64,000 bases of DNA from Bordetella genomosp. 9 (GTDB lineage: Bacteria > Pseudomonadota > Gammaproteobacteria > Burkholderiales > Burkholderiaceae_B), in assembly GCF_002261425.1 (NCBI RefSeq), contig NZ_NEVJ01000003.1, positions 3,348,001 to 3,412,000 on the forward strand. The letters are read 5' to 3'. Position 1 is the stretch's first letter. Every line of letters begins with the position of its first letter. Positions 18,803-27,549 of the stretch are shown here, in pieces. The notes beneath the pieces are model-generated. The model ran no database searches. It saw nothing but the letters and a program-made list of their open reading frames with translations, and was not told where the DNA came from. The position numbers were made by a program, and so were the translations under genes.

Positions 18803-19932
18803 GACATGTCGAACAGCCGCTTGTGCTCGCGCATGGCGTAGCGGTCGGTCATGCCGGCGATGTAATCCGAGATGGCGCGCGGCTGGGCGTCGCGCCGCAG
18901 GTAATCCGGCGGCAGCAGGCGCGGATCCGCCAGGAAGGCGGTGAACAGGTCGCGCACGATGCGGCGCGCCTTGGACGTCATGCGCATCACGCGGAAATGC
19001 CGGTACAGGTTCTCGAACAGGAAGCGCTTGAGCTCGTCGGCCTCGGCGCGTATGCCTTCGGAAAACCCCACCAGCGCGGGCGCTTCGCGCACGTCGTCCA
19101 CGCTTTCCGGCCGGTGCCTGGCGATGCGTTCCGCCGTCGTATCGGTCAGGTCGACGATCAGCGTGTTGATCATGCGGCGTATGGTTTCCGCGATCTGCCG
19201 GCGTTGCGGAACATCGGCGAACTGCGCCGCCACGCCATCGTAATGGCGCGCGAAGATGCGTACCTCGCGCATCTGCTCCACCGTCACCAGGCCGGACCGC
19301 AGCCCATCGTCGATATCGTGGTTGTTGTAGGCGATCTCATCGGCCAGGTTGGCCAGTTGCGCCTCCAGCGACGGCCGGCGGCGGCGGATGAAGCGCTCGC
19401 CCACCGCGCCCAGCTGCCGCGCGTGCGCCAGCGAACAATGCTTGAGTATGCCTTCGCGCGTCTCGAAGCACAGGTTCAGGCCGTTGAACGCGGCGTAGCG
19501 CTCTTCCAGCTCGTCGACCACGCGCAGGCTCTGCAGATTGTGCTCGAAGCCGCCGGCGCCGGGCGCCAGCTCGTGCATGCAGGCGTTCAGTTCATCCTGG
19601 CCGGCGTGGCCGAAGGGCGTATGGCCCAGGTCGTGCGCCAGCGAGATGGCTTCGGTCAATTCCTCGTTGACGCGCAGGCTGCGCGCCAGCGTGCGCGCGA
19701 TCTGCGCCACTTCTAGGCTGTGCGTCAGCCGCGTGCGGAACAGGTCGCCTTCGTGGTTGATGAACACCTGGGTCTTGTATTCCAGCCGCCGGAAGGCGGT
19801 GCAATGGATGATGCGATCGCGATCGCGCTGGAATTCCGTGCGGTTCTGCGGCGGCGCTTCGCTGTGCGCGCGGCCCAGGCTGCGCAGGGGATCGGCGGCG
19901 TAGGGAGCCAGTGTGTCCGCGTATGTATTCAT
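18796..19932 (-). CDS. dgt: Deoxyguanosinetriphosphate triphosphohydrolase-like protein
   Basis: 378 residues, HD-domain dNTPase of the short (type 2) dGTPase-like family, which hydrolyses dNTPs to nucleoside and triphosphate. Visible: [20 protein letters not shown], the metal-binding His in [10 protein letters not shown], the HD pair in [13 protein letters not shown], and the later Asp in [14 protein letters not shown]. It follows aroB by 48 bp on the same strand, forming the aroK-aroB-dgt cluster typical of Burkholderiales. The 3' end overlaps the convergent DHA2 transporter by 7 bp. Confidence 0.93.
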   Translation of the reverse strand: MNTYADTLAPYAADPLRSLGRAHSEAPPQNRTEFQRDRDRIIHCTAFRRLEYKTQVFINHEGDLFRTRLTHSLEVAQIARTLARSLRVNEELTEAISLAHDLGHTPFGHAGQDELNACMHELAPGAGGFEHNLQSLRVVDELEERYAAFNGLNLCFETREGILKHCSLAHARQLGAVGERFIRRRRPSLEAQLANLADEIAYNNHDIDDGLRSGLVTVEQMREVRIFARHYDGVAAQFADVPQRRQIAETIRRMINTLIVDLTDTTAERIARHRPESVDDVREAPALVGFSEGIRAEADELKRFLFENLYRHFRVMRMTSKARRIVRDLFTAFLADPRLLPPDYLRRDAQPRAISDYIAGMTDRYAMREHKRLFDMSY

Positions 19933-19980
19933 AGGGCAATGATCGTTGATTCCTGTCTATCGGACCATCGCCGGAAGGGT

Positions 19981-21057
19981 TCAGGCGACGGTGCGTTCCA
20001 GCACCCGGAGCACGGCGTCCCGCGGCGCGCCCTGGATGATGGCCTGGCCGATACGTGGCGTCAGGACGAAACGGATCTCGCCGCCTTCCGCCTTTTTGTC
20101 CACCCGCATCAGGGACAGCCAGCGTTCCGCGCCCAGGTCCGGCGCCGTGGTGGGACAGCCGATGGCCTCGACCAGTTTCCGGACGCGCGCCACGTCGGCC
20201 CGCGGCAGGCCGGCGACCTCGGCGGACAGTTCGGCGGCCTGCACCATGCCGCAGCCGACGGCCTCGCCGTGCAGCCAGGCGCCATAGCCCAGCCCCGATT
20301 CGATCGCATGGCCGAAGGTATGGCCCAGGTTCAGAATCGCGCGCAGGCCCGATTCGCGCTCGTCCTGGCCCACCACCTTGGCCTTGAGTTCGCAGGACAC
20401 CTGGATGGCATGCCCGAGCACCTCGCGGTCCAGCGCCCGCAGCCGCGCGGCGTTGGCTTCGCACCAGGCCCAGAATTCGGCGTCCAGGATCATGCCGTAC
20501 TTGATGACTTCCGCCAGCCCGGCCGAGACCTCGCGCGCCGGCAGCGTCGCCAGCACGTCGGTATCGATTTCGACGGCGACCGGCTGGTGGAAGGCCCCGA
20601 TCATGTTCTTGCCCAGGGGATGATTCACCCCGGTCTTGCCGCCGACGGATGAATCCACCTGCGCCAGCAGCGTGGTGGGCACCTGCACGAAACGGATGCC
20701 CCGCATGTACACCGCCGCGGCGAAGCCGGTCATGTCGCCGATCACGCCGCCGCCCAGGGCGACCAGCACGGAACGGCGATCGAAGCCCTGCGACAGCAGG
20801 ACGTCGAAGATCTGGTTCAGCGTGGCGCTGTCCTTGTGCTCTTCGCCATCCGGCAGGTCGATGCGCACCACCTTGCGCGCCGTCCTGGCCAGCGCGCGTT
20901 CCGCCCGTTCGGCGTACAGCGCGGCCACCGTCGGATTGGTGACGAGGGCGATCGCGGTGGCATTGGGCGGGATGGCCTCATCCAGATGGTCGAGCCGGCC
21001 GGGCGCGATGCGGATGGGATAGCGGGCGCCCGGGACGGCGACGTCGACGACTTTCAT
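19981..21057 (-). CDS. aroB: 3-dehydroquinate synthase
   Basis: 358 residues. Second step of the shikimate pathway: converts DAHP to 3-dehydroquinate with NAD and a divalent metal. NAD-binding [13 protein letters not shown] near 100, the active-site block [19 protein letters not shown] near 140-160, and metal ligands in [11 protein letters not shown] near 265 with the preceding Glu of EVIKYGMI. Start overlaps the aroK stop (ATGA), so both are translationally coupled; dgt follows. Confidence 0.97.
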   Translation of the reverse strand: MKVVDVAVPGARYPIRIAPGRLDHLDEAIPPNATAIALVTNPTVAALYAERAERALARTARKVVRIDLPDGEEHKDSATLNQIFDVLLSQGFDRRSVLVALGGGVIGDMTGFAAAVYMRGIRFVQVPTTLLAQVDSSVGGKTGVNHPLGKNMIGAFHQPVAVEIDTDVLATLPAREVSAGLAEVIKYGMILDAEFWAWCEANAARLRALDREVLGHAIQVSCELKAKVVGQDERESGLRAILNLGHTFGHAIESGLGYGAWLHGEAVGCGMVQAAELSAEVAGLPRADVARVRKLVEAIGCPTTAPDLGAERWLSLMRVDKKAEGGEIRFVLTPRIGQAIIQGAPRDAVLRVLERTVA

Positions 21058-21680
21058 GCTTGCTTCTCGTAGGCTTGCAGCTTGGGCGCCAGTTGCTTGA
21101 CCAGCGTGCTGACGGGGACGCAGCCGGTTTCGATGATCAGGTGCGCGACCTCCCGGTACAGGGGTTCGCGGCGGGCCAGCAGGTCGCGCAGGGTGCCACG
21201 GGGATCGGCGGTGGCCAGCAGCGGGCGGTTCTTGTCGCGGCAGGTGCGGCGGTAAAGCTCATCCACGCTGGCGCGCAGGTAGACGACGATGCCGTGCTCG
21301 CGCAGCACGGCGCGGTTCTCGGCGGACAGGATGGCGCCGCCGCCGGTGGCCAGCACGATGCCGCGCCGGGCGGCGCAATGCGCCAGCGCGGCGGCTTCGC
21401 GCTTGCGGAATCCCGCCTCGCCTTCGATCTCGAAGATGACCGGCACGCGCACGCCGCAGCGGGATTCCAGTTCGTGGTCCAGGTCGACGAAGTCGCGGCC
21501 CAGCACCCGCGCCAGCGAACGCCCGATCGTGGTCTTGCCCGCGCCCATCATGCCGACCAGGAAGATCGGCGTGTCATACGGCAGGCTCAGGCGCGGTGCC
21601 GCGCCCGGCACGGCGCAGGTCTCGGATTCGGTTTCGACGGCCGGCGTGGCGGCCGTGCAATCGGGTGGGGACGCGTTCAT
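21054..21680 (-). CDS. aroK: Shikimate kinase
   Basis: 208 residues; phosphorylates shikimate at O3. Walker [13 protein letters not shown] near 45, the DLDHELE motif that binds shikimate and Mg, FRKREAAAL, and [12 protein letters not shown] ~35-residue N-terminal extension rich in Ala/Thr/Glu precedes the usual start region ([11 protein letters not shown]) and has no known role. Start ATG 21680; the longer open frame upstream lies antisense to mrcA and is not coding. In many beta- and gamma-proteobacteria pilMNOPQ lies next to aroK; here mrcA is directly divergent. Confidence 0.95.
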   Translation of the reverse strand: MNASPPDCTAATPAVETESETCAVPGAAPRLSLPYDTPIFLVGMMGAGKTTIGRSLARVLGRDFVDLDHELESRCGVRVPVIFEIEGEAGFRKREAAALAHCAARRGIVLATGGGAILSAENRAVLREHGIVVYLRASVDELYRRTCRDKNRPLLATADPRGTLRDLLARREPLYREVAHLIIETGCVPVSTLVKQLAPKLQAYEKQA

Positions 21681-21794
21681 AAGACGTATTATCCCATTCG
21701 GATCAGTTGCCCGCGCGCCACACTGAACAACGCTGTTACAGAAACCACACACGCGGCAGGGATGGCCGGCCCGCTTCCCCGTAAAATCGCGGCG

Positions 21795-24230
21795 ATGAGT
21801 AAGCCCCAGACGCCTTCTTCCAAGAACGAAAAGCCCGATTCGAGCGGCTCCCCCTTTGTCCGTTTTTTCTTCAAGCTGGGCATTTTCTGCGCCGGCCTGG
21901 TCGGTTGCGGCCTGCTGCTGGGCGGCATGGCGCTGGCCCTGGCCTGGCCCAACCTGCCCGACCTGCACGCGATGACGGACTATCGTCCGCGCATCCCGCT
22001 GCGGGTCTTCACCGCGGACAAGGTGCTCATCGGCGAATTCGGCGAGGAGCGCCGCAACGTATTGCGCTTCAACGAAATCCCCGACGTCATGAAGTCGGCG
22101 GTGCTCGCCGCCGAGGACGACCGCTTCTACCAGCACGGCGGCATCGACTGGACCGGCGTGGTCCGCGCCGGGCTGACCAACCTGGTCAACATGTCGAAGT
22201 CCCAGGGCGCCAGCACCATCACCATGCAGGTGGCCCGCAACTTCTACCTGTCGTCGGAAAAGACCTATACCCGCAAGTTCTACGAACTGCTGCTGACGTT
22301 CAAGATCGAGGCCAGCCTCAGCAAGGACCAGATCCTCGAGCTGTACATGAACCAGATCTATCTGGGGCATCGCGCCTACGGGTTCGCCGCCGCTTCGCGC
22401 ACGTATTTCGGCAAGCCGCTGTCGCAGATCACGCCGGCCGAAGCCGCGATGCTGGCGGGCATCCCCAAGGCGCCGTCGCGCTTCAATCCGATCTCGAACC
22501 TGCCGCGCGCCGAACTGCGCCAGCATTACGTGCTGGGCCGCATGCGCAGCCTGGGCTACCTGACCGATCCCGAATACAAGGAATCGATGGCCCAGCCCAT
22601 CGTCATCAAGTCGGCCGAAGGCACGCCGGCGGGTGGCTACTCCATCCACGGCGAGTACGTGGCCGAACTGGCGCGCCAGCTTTTGTTCGGCGTCTACCAG
22701 GACAACGTGTATTCGCGCGGCATCAACATCTACACCACCGTCCAGTCAAAGGACCAGGAAGCGGCCTACCGCGCGGTGCGTGACGGCGTGCTGGACTACA
22801 CCCGCCGCGCGCCTTATCCGGGCCCGGAAGCCCAGCTCGACCTGCCCGCCGGCGTGGAAAAAGACCCGCAAGCCCTGGACGACGTGCTCGACGGCGTGCT
22901 GGACAAGTATTCGGACAGCGACGACCTGCTGGTCGCGCTGGTGCTGTCGGCCAGCCCCACGGAAATCAAGGTGGCGCGCAGCTCGCGCGAGATCATCACC
23001 ATCAACGACAAGAAAGTCCTGGCGGTCGTCGCCCGCGCGCTGAACCCCAAGGCCAAGGACGACCAGCGCCTGCGCCGCGGCTCCGTGGTCTACATCCACA
23101 AGATCGGCCCGGACGATTGGGAAGTCCTGAACATGCCGTCAGTGCAGGCCGCCTTCGTTTCGCTGTCGCCGCAGGACGGCGGTATCCGCTCCATGGTCGG
23201 CGGCTTCGATTTCTACCGGGGCAATTTCAACCGCGTGACGCAGGCATGGCGCCAGCCGGGCTCCAACATCAAGCCGTTCATCTATTCCGCGGCCCTGGAA
23301 CGCGGCCTGACGCCGGCCACCCAGATTTCCGACCAACCCTTTGCGATGAGCGCCGCCCAGACCGGTTCCAAGGCCTGGACGCCGAAAAATTACGGCAACG
23401 AGTACGAACCCATGCTGACCATGCGGCAGGGCCTGTACAAGTCCAAGAACATGGTGTCCATCCGCATCCTGCAGGCCATCGGCCCGCAGTACGGGCAGGA
23501 TTACCTGACGCGCTTCGGCTTCGACAAGTCGCGCCAGCCCGCGGTGCTGCCCCTGGCGCTGGGCGCCGGCTCCGTCACCCCGCTGCAGCTGGCCGGCGCG
23601 TACTCGGTGTTCGCCAACGGCGGCTATCGCATCACGCCCTATCTGATCGACCGCGTCACCGACGGCAGCGGCAAGGTCATCATGCAATCCAAGCCGCTGG
23701 TCGCGGGCGATTCCGCCGCGCGCGCCATCGATCCCCGCACCGCCTTCGTCATGGACGACATGCTGCGCGGCGTGGCGACCTACGGCACCGCCGCCCGTGC
23801 CCGGGTGGTCCTGAAGCGCAACGACATCGCCGGCAAGACGGGCACGACCAACGAATCCGTGGACGCCTGGTTCTCCGGCTATACCCCCAGCCTGGAAGCC
23901 ACCGCCTGGCTGGGCTACGACCAGCCCAAGTCGCTGGGTTCGCGCGAAACCGGCGGCGGCGCCGCGCTGCCGATCTGGCTGAGTTATATGCAGGAAATGC
24001 TGAAAGGCGTGCCGGAACAGAAACAGCGCCCGCGGCCGGATGGCCTGCTGGTGGAAAACGGCGAGTTCTATTTCTCCGAATTCCCGCCGGGACAGGCGGT
24101 GGCCCGCCTGGGCCTGCCAGCGCCGGGCTCGGACAGCCTGGGCGACCTGTTGAACACGCTGCGCTCGGCCAACGCCGACAACCGGCCCTCCGGGACCAGT
24201 TTCGGCGAAGGCTCCCTGCCGGTGCAGTAG
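21795..24230 (+). CDS. mrcA: Penicillin-binding protein 1A (bifunctional transglycosylase/transpeptidase)
   Basis: 811 residues. Class A PBP that polymerises and cross-links peptidoglycan. Short cytoplasmic tail, membrane anchor ~24-46, GT51 glycosyltransferase with the catalytic Glu in AAEDDRFYQHGG (~104) and GASTITMQVARNFYL, an OB-like insert (~290-420), then the transpeptidase with S-x-x-K in PGSNIKPF (~489), S-x-N in KSKNMVSIRI, and KTG in GKTGTTNE (~679). Start is ATG 21795; the open frame continues upstream across aroK but without homology. Gene is divergent from aroK (114-bp gap) and convergent with cyaY (11 bp). Confidence 0.97.
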   Translation: MSKPQTPSSKNEKPDSSGSPFVRFFFKLGIFCAGLVGCGLLLGGMALALAWPNLPDLHAMTDYRPRIPLRVFTADKVLIGEFGEERRNVLRFNEIPDVMKSAVLAAEDDRFYQHGGIDWTGVVRAGLTNLVNMSKSQGASTITMQVARNFYLSSEKTYTRKFYELLLTFKIEASLSKDQILELYMNQIYLGHRAYGFAAASRTYFGKPLSQITPAEAAMLAGIPKAPSRFNPISNLPRAELRQHYVLGRMRSLGYLTDPEYKESMAQPIVIKSAEGTPAGGYSIHGEYVAELARQLLFGVYQDNVYSRGINIYTTVQSKDQEAAYRAVRDGVLDYTRRAPYPGPEAQLDLPAGVEKDPQALDDVLDGVLDKYSDSDDLLVALVLSASPTEIKVARSSREIITINDKKVLAVVARALNPKAKDDQRLRRGSVVYIHKIGPDDWEVLNMPSVQAAFVSLSPQDGGIRSMVGGFDFYRGNFNRVTQAWRQPGSNIKPFIYSAALERGLTPATQISDQPFAMSAAQTGSKAWTPKNYGNEYEPMLTMRQGLYKSKNMVSIRILQAIGPQYGQDYLTRFGFDKSRQPAVLPLALGAGSVTPLQLAGAYSVFANGGYRITPYLIDRVTDGSGKVIMQSKPLVAGDSAARAIDPRTAFVMDDMLRGVATYGTAARARVVLKRNDIAGKTGTTNESVDAWFSGYTPSLEATAWLGYDQPKSLGSRETGGGAALPIWLSYMQEMLKGVPEQKQRPRPDGLLVENGEFYFSEFPPGQAVARLGLPAPGSDSLGDLLNTLRSANADNRPSGTSFGEGSLPVQ

Positions 24231-24241
24231 GTGCGGTAGCC

Positions 24242-24571
24242 CTACACCTGGACGGTGATCGGCGCCCCTGCCGCTTCTGAACAGATCTGCGACAGGGCGT
24301 CATGCAGCGGCGGCCCGCCGCGCGTATCCAGCCAGTGCTGGCCGTCGTAGCGGTAATGGAAGCCCCCGCTACGGGCCGCCACCCACAGTTCCTGCATGGC
24401 GGCCTGGCTGTTGACGACCACGTGCGTGTCGTCCTCGAAAACCAGGGTCAATACATTGCCGCTGCGGTTGGCCTCGACGTCGACGTCCAGCGAAGCCGCC
24501 CAGTCATCGGCCTGGCTTTCGATACGGTCGAGCACCTGCTCCGCCAACGCAAGAAATTCGGTTTCGTTCAT
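24242..24571 (-). CDS. cyaY: Iron-sulfur cluster assembly protein CyaY (frataxin)
   Basis: 109 residues, the length of bacterial frataxin. Acidic first helix (TEFLALAEQVLDRIESQ), then NVLTLVFEDDTHVVVNSQ and the signature ELWVAARSGGFHYRYD. Binds iron and regulates the IscS/IscU machinery. Start ATG 24571 gives the canonical MNETEFLALAE; the frame is open 26 codons further into lptM without homology. Divergent from lptM with only 31 bp between start codons. Confidence 0.93.
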   Translation of the reverse strand: MNETEFLALAEQVLDRIESQADDWAASLDVDVEANRSGNVLTLVFEDDTHVVVNSQAAMQELWVAARSGGFHYRYDGQHWLDTRGGPPLHDALSQICSEAAGAPITVQV

Positions 24572-24602
24572 AATCCAGTCTGCAAGAATTACGGAGTTCC
24601 CA

Positions 24603-24830
24603 GTGTCCCACCCGGCATACCGCCGTACCGCTCTGCGCATTGTAGCCACGCTGGGCGTAGCCGCATCGCTGGCGGCCTGCGGCTATAAGGGCCCGCTCAT
24701 GCTGCCGTCTCAGGCCCCCGCGCTGAAGCCGCCCCCCAAGGTTATCGCACCCCTGGACTTCAGCGCCGCTTCCGGCGTCCGCCTGGGCACCGCGCTTCCC
24801 GATTTCCCGCCGTCCGCCACCCAACGATGA
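24603..24830 (+). CDS. lptM: Small LPS-translocon maturation lipoprotein LptM
   Basis: 75-residue lipoprotein: signal peptide with lipobox LAAC, Cys at 26, followed at once by the hallmark GYKGPLMLP of the LptM (YifL) family, then a Pro/Ala-rich tail. LptM helps oxidation and maturation of LptD in E. coli; here the role is by family. Starts at GTG 24603 with GGAG 8 bp upstream. The stop overlaps the lysA ATG (ATGA), so lptM-lysA is one translational unit, as in many proteobacteria. Confidence 0.88.
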   Translation: MSHPAYRRTALRIVATLGVAASLAACGYKGPLMLPSQAPALKPPPKVIAPLDFSAASGVRLGTALPDFPPSATQR

Positions 24831-26119
24831 ACGCTTCCATTTCCGCGCCGGCGCAGCCGGCCGGCTACCCGCATTTCCACTATCGCGACGGCGCCCTGTA
24901 CGCAGAAGACGTGCCGCTGCAGTTGCTGGCCGACCGCCTCGGCACGCCGCTCTACGTCTATTCGCGCGCCGCGCTGCGGGCCGCCTGGGAATCCTTCCGC
25001 GTCGCCATCGGCGACCGCGACGTCCTGGTGTGCTACGGCATGAAGGCGAATTCCAACCTGGCGGTACTGAAGGAATTCGCCCGCCTGGGCGCCGGCTTCG
25101 ACATCGTGTCCGGCGGCGAACTGCAGCGGGTCCTGGCCGTCGGCGCCGATCCGGCCAAAATCGTGTTCTCCGGCGTGGGCAAGCAGGCCTGGGAGATGCG
25201 CAAGGCGCTGGAAGCCGACGTCAAGTGCTTCAACGTGGAATCGGAAGCCGAACTCCACCTGCTGTCGGATGTGGCGACGTCCATGGGCCGGACCGCCCGT
25301 GTGTCCCTGCGCGTGAATCCGGACGTGGACGCCGGCACCCATCCGTATATCTCGACCGGCCTGAAGGAAAACAAATTCGGCATCGCCATCGCGGATGCCC
25401 CGCGGGTGTACCAGGCGGCCGTGTCCCTGCCTGGACTGGTGGTGACGGGCGTGGACTGCCATATCGGTTCGCAGATCACCGACGTCGCGCCCTATCTGGA
25501 CGCGCTGGACAAGCTGCTCGACCTGATCGACGGCCTGGCGGCGGCCGGCATCCGCATCGAGCACCTGGACCTGGGCGGCGGCCTGGGCATCCGCTACACG
25601 GATGAAACCCCGCTGCGGCCGGCGGCGCTGCTGGACCGGGTCTACGCGCGCCTGGACGCACGCGGCCTGGGCCATCTGAAACTGGTCATGGAGCCGGGCC
25701 GCTCCCTGGTCGGCAACGCGGGCGTGCTGCTGACCACCGTGCAGTTCCTCAAGCACGCCGAAGCGCGCAACTTCGCCATCGTCGACGCGGCCATGAACGA
25801 CCTGATCCGGCCCACGCTGTACGACGCCTGGCATGGCGTGCTGCCGGTCCAGCCGCGTGGCGGGGCCACGCAGGAATACGACGTGGTGGGGCCCGTGTGC
25901 GAAAGCGGCGACTGGCTGGCCAAGCAACGCGCGCTGGCGGTGGAACGGGGCGACGTCCTGGCCATCGAATCCGCCGGCGCCTACGGCATGGTCATGGCGG
26001 GCAACTACAACACCCGCCCGCGCCCCGCCGAAGTCATGGTCGACGGCGCGCAATTCCACGTGATCCGCCAACGCGAAACGGTGGAAGACCTGATGCGCGG
26101 CGAAACCACCCTGCCATAA
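24827..26119 (+). CDS. lysA: Diaminopimelate decarboxylase
   Basis: 430 residues. PLP enzyme that makes L-lysine from meso-diaminopimelate, last step of lysine synthesis. PLP lysine in YGMKANSNLAVL (~72), HIGSQIT (~210), glycine loop LGGGLGIRY, EPGRSLVGNAG and active-site Cys in VCESGDWLA (~358). N-terminus FHYRDGALYAEDVPL is family-typical. Coupled to lptM by the ATGA overlap; followed by a hairpin and the convergent ccsB. Confidence 0.97.
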   Translation: MNASISAPAQPAGYPHFHYRDGALYAEDVPLQLLADRLGTPLYVYSRAALRAAWESFRVAIGDRDVLVCYGMKANSNLAVLKEFARLGAGFDIVSGGELQRVLAVGADPAKIVFSGVGKQAWEMRKALEADVKCFNVESEAELHLLSDVATSMGRTARVSLRVNPDVDAGTHPYISTGLKENKFGIAIADAPRVYQAAVSLPGLVVTGVDCHIGSQITDVAPYLDALDKLLDLIDGLAAAGIRIEHLDLGGGLGIRYTDETPLRPAALLDRVYARLDARGLGHLKLVMEPGRSLVGNAGVLLTTVQFLKHAEARNFAIVDAAMNDLIRPTLYDAWHGVLPVQPRGGATQEYDVVGPVCESGDWLAKQRALAVERGDVLAIESAGAYGMVMAGNYNTRPRPAEVMVDGAQFHVIRQRETVEDLMRGETTLP

Positions 26120-26126
26120 GAAGAAA

Positions 26127-26158
26127 CCGCGCGCCGGACTCGATGTCCGGACGCGCGG
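26127..26158 (-). terminator. Convergent hairpin terminator between lysA and ccsB
   Basis: GC-rich stem (CCGCGCG...CCGGAC pairing with GTCCGG...CGCGCGG, one bulge) with a 5-nt loop. On the minus strand it is followed by TTTCTTCTT, so it looks better for ccsB than for lysA. Confidence 0.5.
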
Positions 26159-26198
26159 TGGCGAACCTTTCCGTCCTGGCGGGAAGCCCCCGCCAGAC

Positions 26199-27539
26199 CT
26201 ACAGCTGACCGTAGGAATGCAGGCCGGACAGGAACATGTTCACGCCCAGGAAGGCGAAGCCGGTGATCAGCAAGCCCACCAGCGCCCAATACGCCGCCAT
26301 CGCGCCGCGCAGGCCCTTGATCAGCCGCATGTGCAGCCAGGCGGCATAGTTCAGCCAGACGATCAGGGCCCAGGTTTCCTTGGGGTCCCACTGCCAGTAA
26401 GCGCCCCAGGCATCCGCGGCCCACAGCGCGCCCAGGATGGTCGCCACCGTGAAGAACGCGAACCCGACGGTGATCGCGCGATACATGATGTCGTCCAGCA
26501 CCGCCAGCGGCGGCAAGGCCGCGGCCACCCGGCGGCGACCCACCAGGATGGCCCCCACGATGACGGCGCCCAGGCCGAAATACGTCATCCACGCCGCCGA
26601 CAGCCCCTTGGTGCGGAACACCATGGGCTCCACGCACAGCAGCACGCCCAGCACGAACAGGGGCGCCAGCTTGCGCCATGACGTGGTCTCGCCGTTTTCC
26701 TTCACCAGGTAGGCGAAGCCGACCATGGCCGACAGCGAGAACGTGCCGTAGCCGATGAAATTGGCCGGCACGTGCAGCTTCATCCACCAGCTTTTCAATG
26801 CCGGCACCAGCGGCTGGATCTGCGCGGCGTCGCGCGTGAAGGCGTACCACAGCAGGAACATCACCGCCGACGAGATCACCAGCAGCACGAAGCCGCCCAG
26901 CGCCCGCGTGGCGTACCGTCGTTCGTAGTACAGGTAGAACAACGCCGTGATCAGCGAGAACAGCACGAAGACTTCGTACAGGTTGCTGACCGGAATATGG
27001 CCCAGGTCCGGGCCCATCAGATGGCTCTCGCGCCAGCGCACCAGCATGCCCGTGACCCCGGCGAACACGGCGCCCCAGGTCAGCGCCGTACCCAGCCAGG
27101 CCGCCGTGGGACTGAACAATCCGAGCCAGTAGGACACCGTCGCCAGCACGAACAGGGCCGACATCCACAGGATGGCCGACTGCGACGACAGCAGGTACTT
27201 GAGGAAGAACACCTCTTCGGCGCGCGCCAGGTCATGGCCGTACAGCATGACCGCCAGCCCGCTGGCCAGCGCCACCGCGACCATCAACCGGCGCAGCGGA
27301 CGCCACAGCCAGCCCAGCCACGTCAGCACCAGCACGGCGCCGCTCAGGATGACCTTCTCGTAATAGTCCATGGACCCGGCAAAGCGGGTCAGCGCATAGC
27401 CGGCGCCGGTGGCCAGCAGCAGGAAGAACACGGCGTCGGTCCAGTCGGGACGGCCGCGCCGCAGGCGCGCGTCACCGCTTTCGGCGATGCCTTCCTGCCA
27501 GAGATTGTCGTGCGAGGGGGAAACTGCGGTTTCGGACAT
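26199..27539 (-). CDS. ccsB: System II cytochrome c biogenesis protein CcsB (CcsA/ResC haem-handling family)
   Basis: 446 residues, polytopic. Haem-handling subunit of the System II synthase that exports haem and attaches it to apocytochromes c. The tryptophan-rich WWD motif WGAYWQWDPKETWALIVW lies near 375-392, and conserved histidines flank it (LHMRLIKG; LHVPANFIG). N-terminal ~50 residues are extra. ATG 27539 has GAGGTG 7 bp upstream. It follows resB by 10 bp, the usual resB-ccsB pair. CcsA/CcsB names are used differently in different organisms; this is the WWD partner. Confidence 0.9.
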   Translation of the reverse strand: MSETAVSPSHDNLWQEGIAESGDARLRRGRPDWTDAVFFLLLATGAGYALTRFAGSMDYYEKVILSGAVLVLTWLGWLWRPLRRLMVAVALASGLAVMLYGHDLARAEEVFFLKYLLSSQSAILWMSALFVLATVSYWLGLFSPTAAWLGTALTWGAVFAGVTGMLVRWRESHLMGPDLGHIPVSNLYEVFVLFSLITALFYLYYERRYATRALGGFVLLVISSAVMFLLWYAFTRDAAQIQPLVPALKSWWMKLHVPANFIGYGTFSLSAMVGFAYLVKENGETTSWRKLAPLFVLGVLLCVEPMVFRTKGLSAAWMTYFGLGAVIVGAILVGRRRVAAALPPLAVLDDIMYRAITVGFAFFTVATILGALWAADAWGAYWQWDPKETWALIVWLNYAAWLHMRLIKGLRGAMAAYWALVGLLITGFAFLGVNMFLSGLHSYGQL

Positions 27540-27549
27540 GACTAGCACC

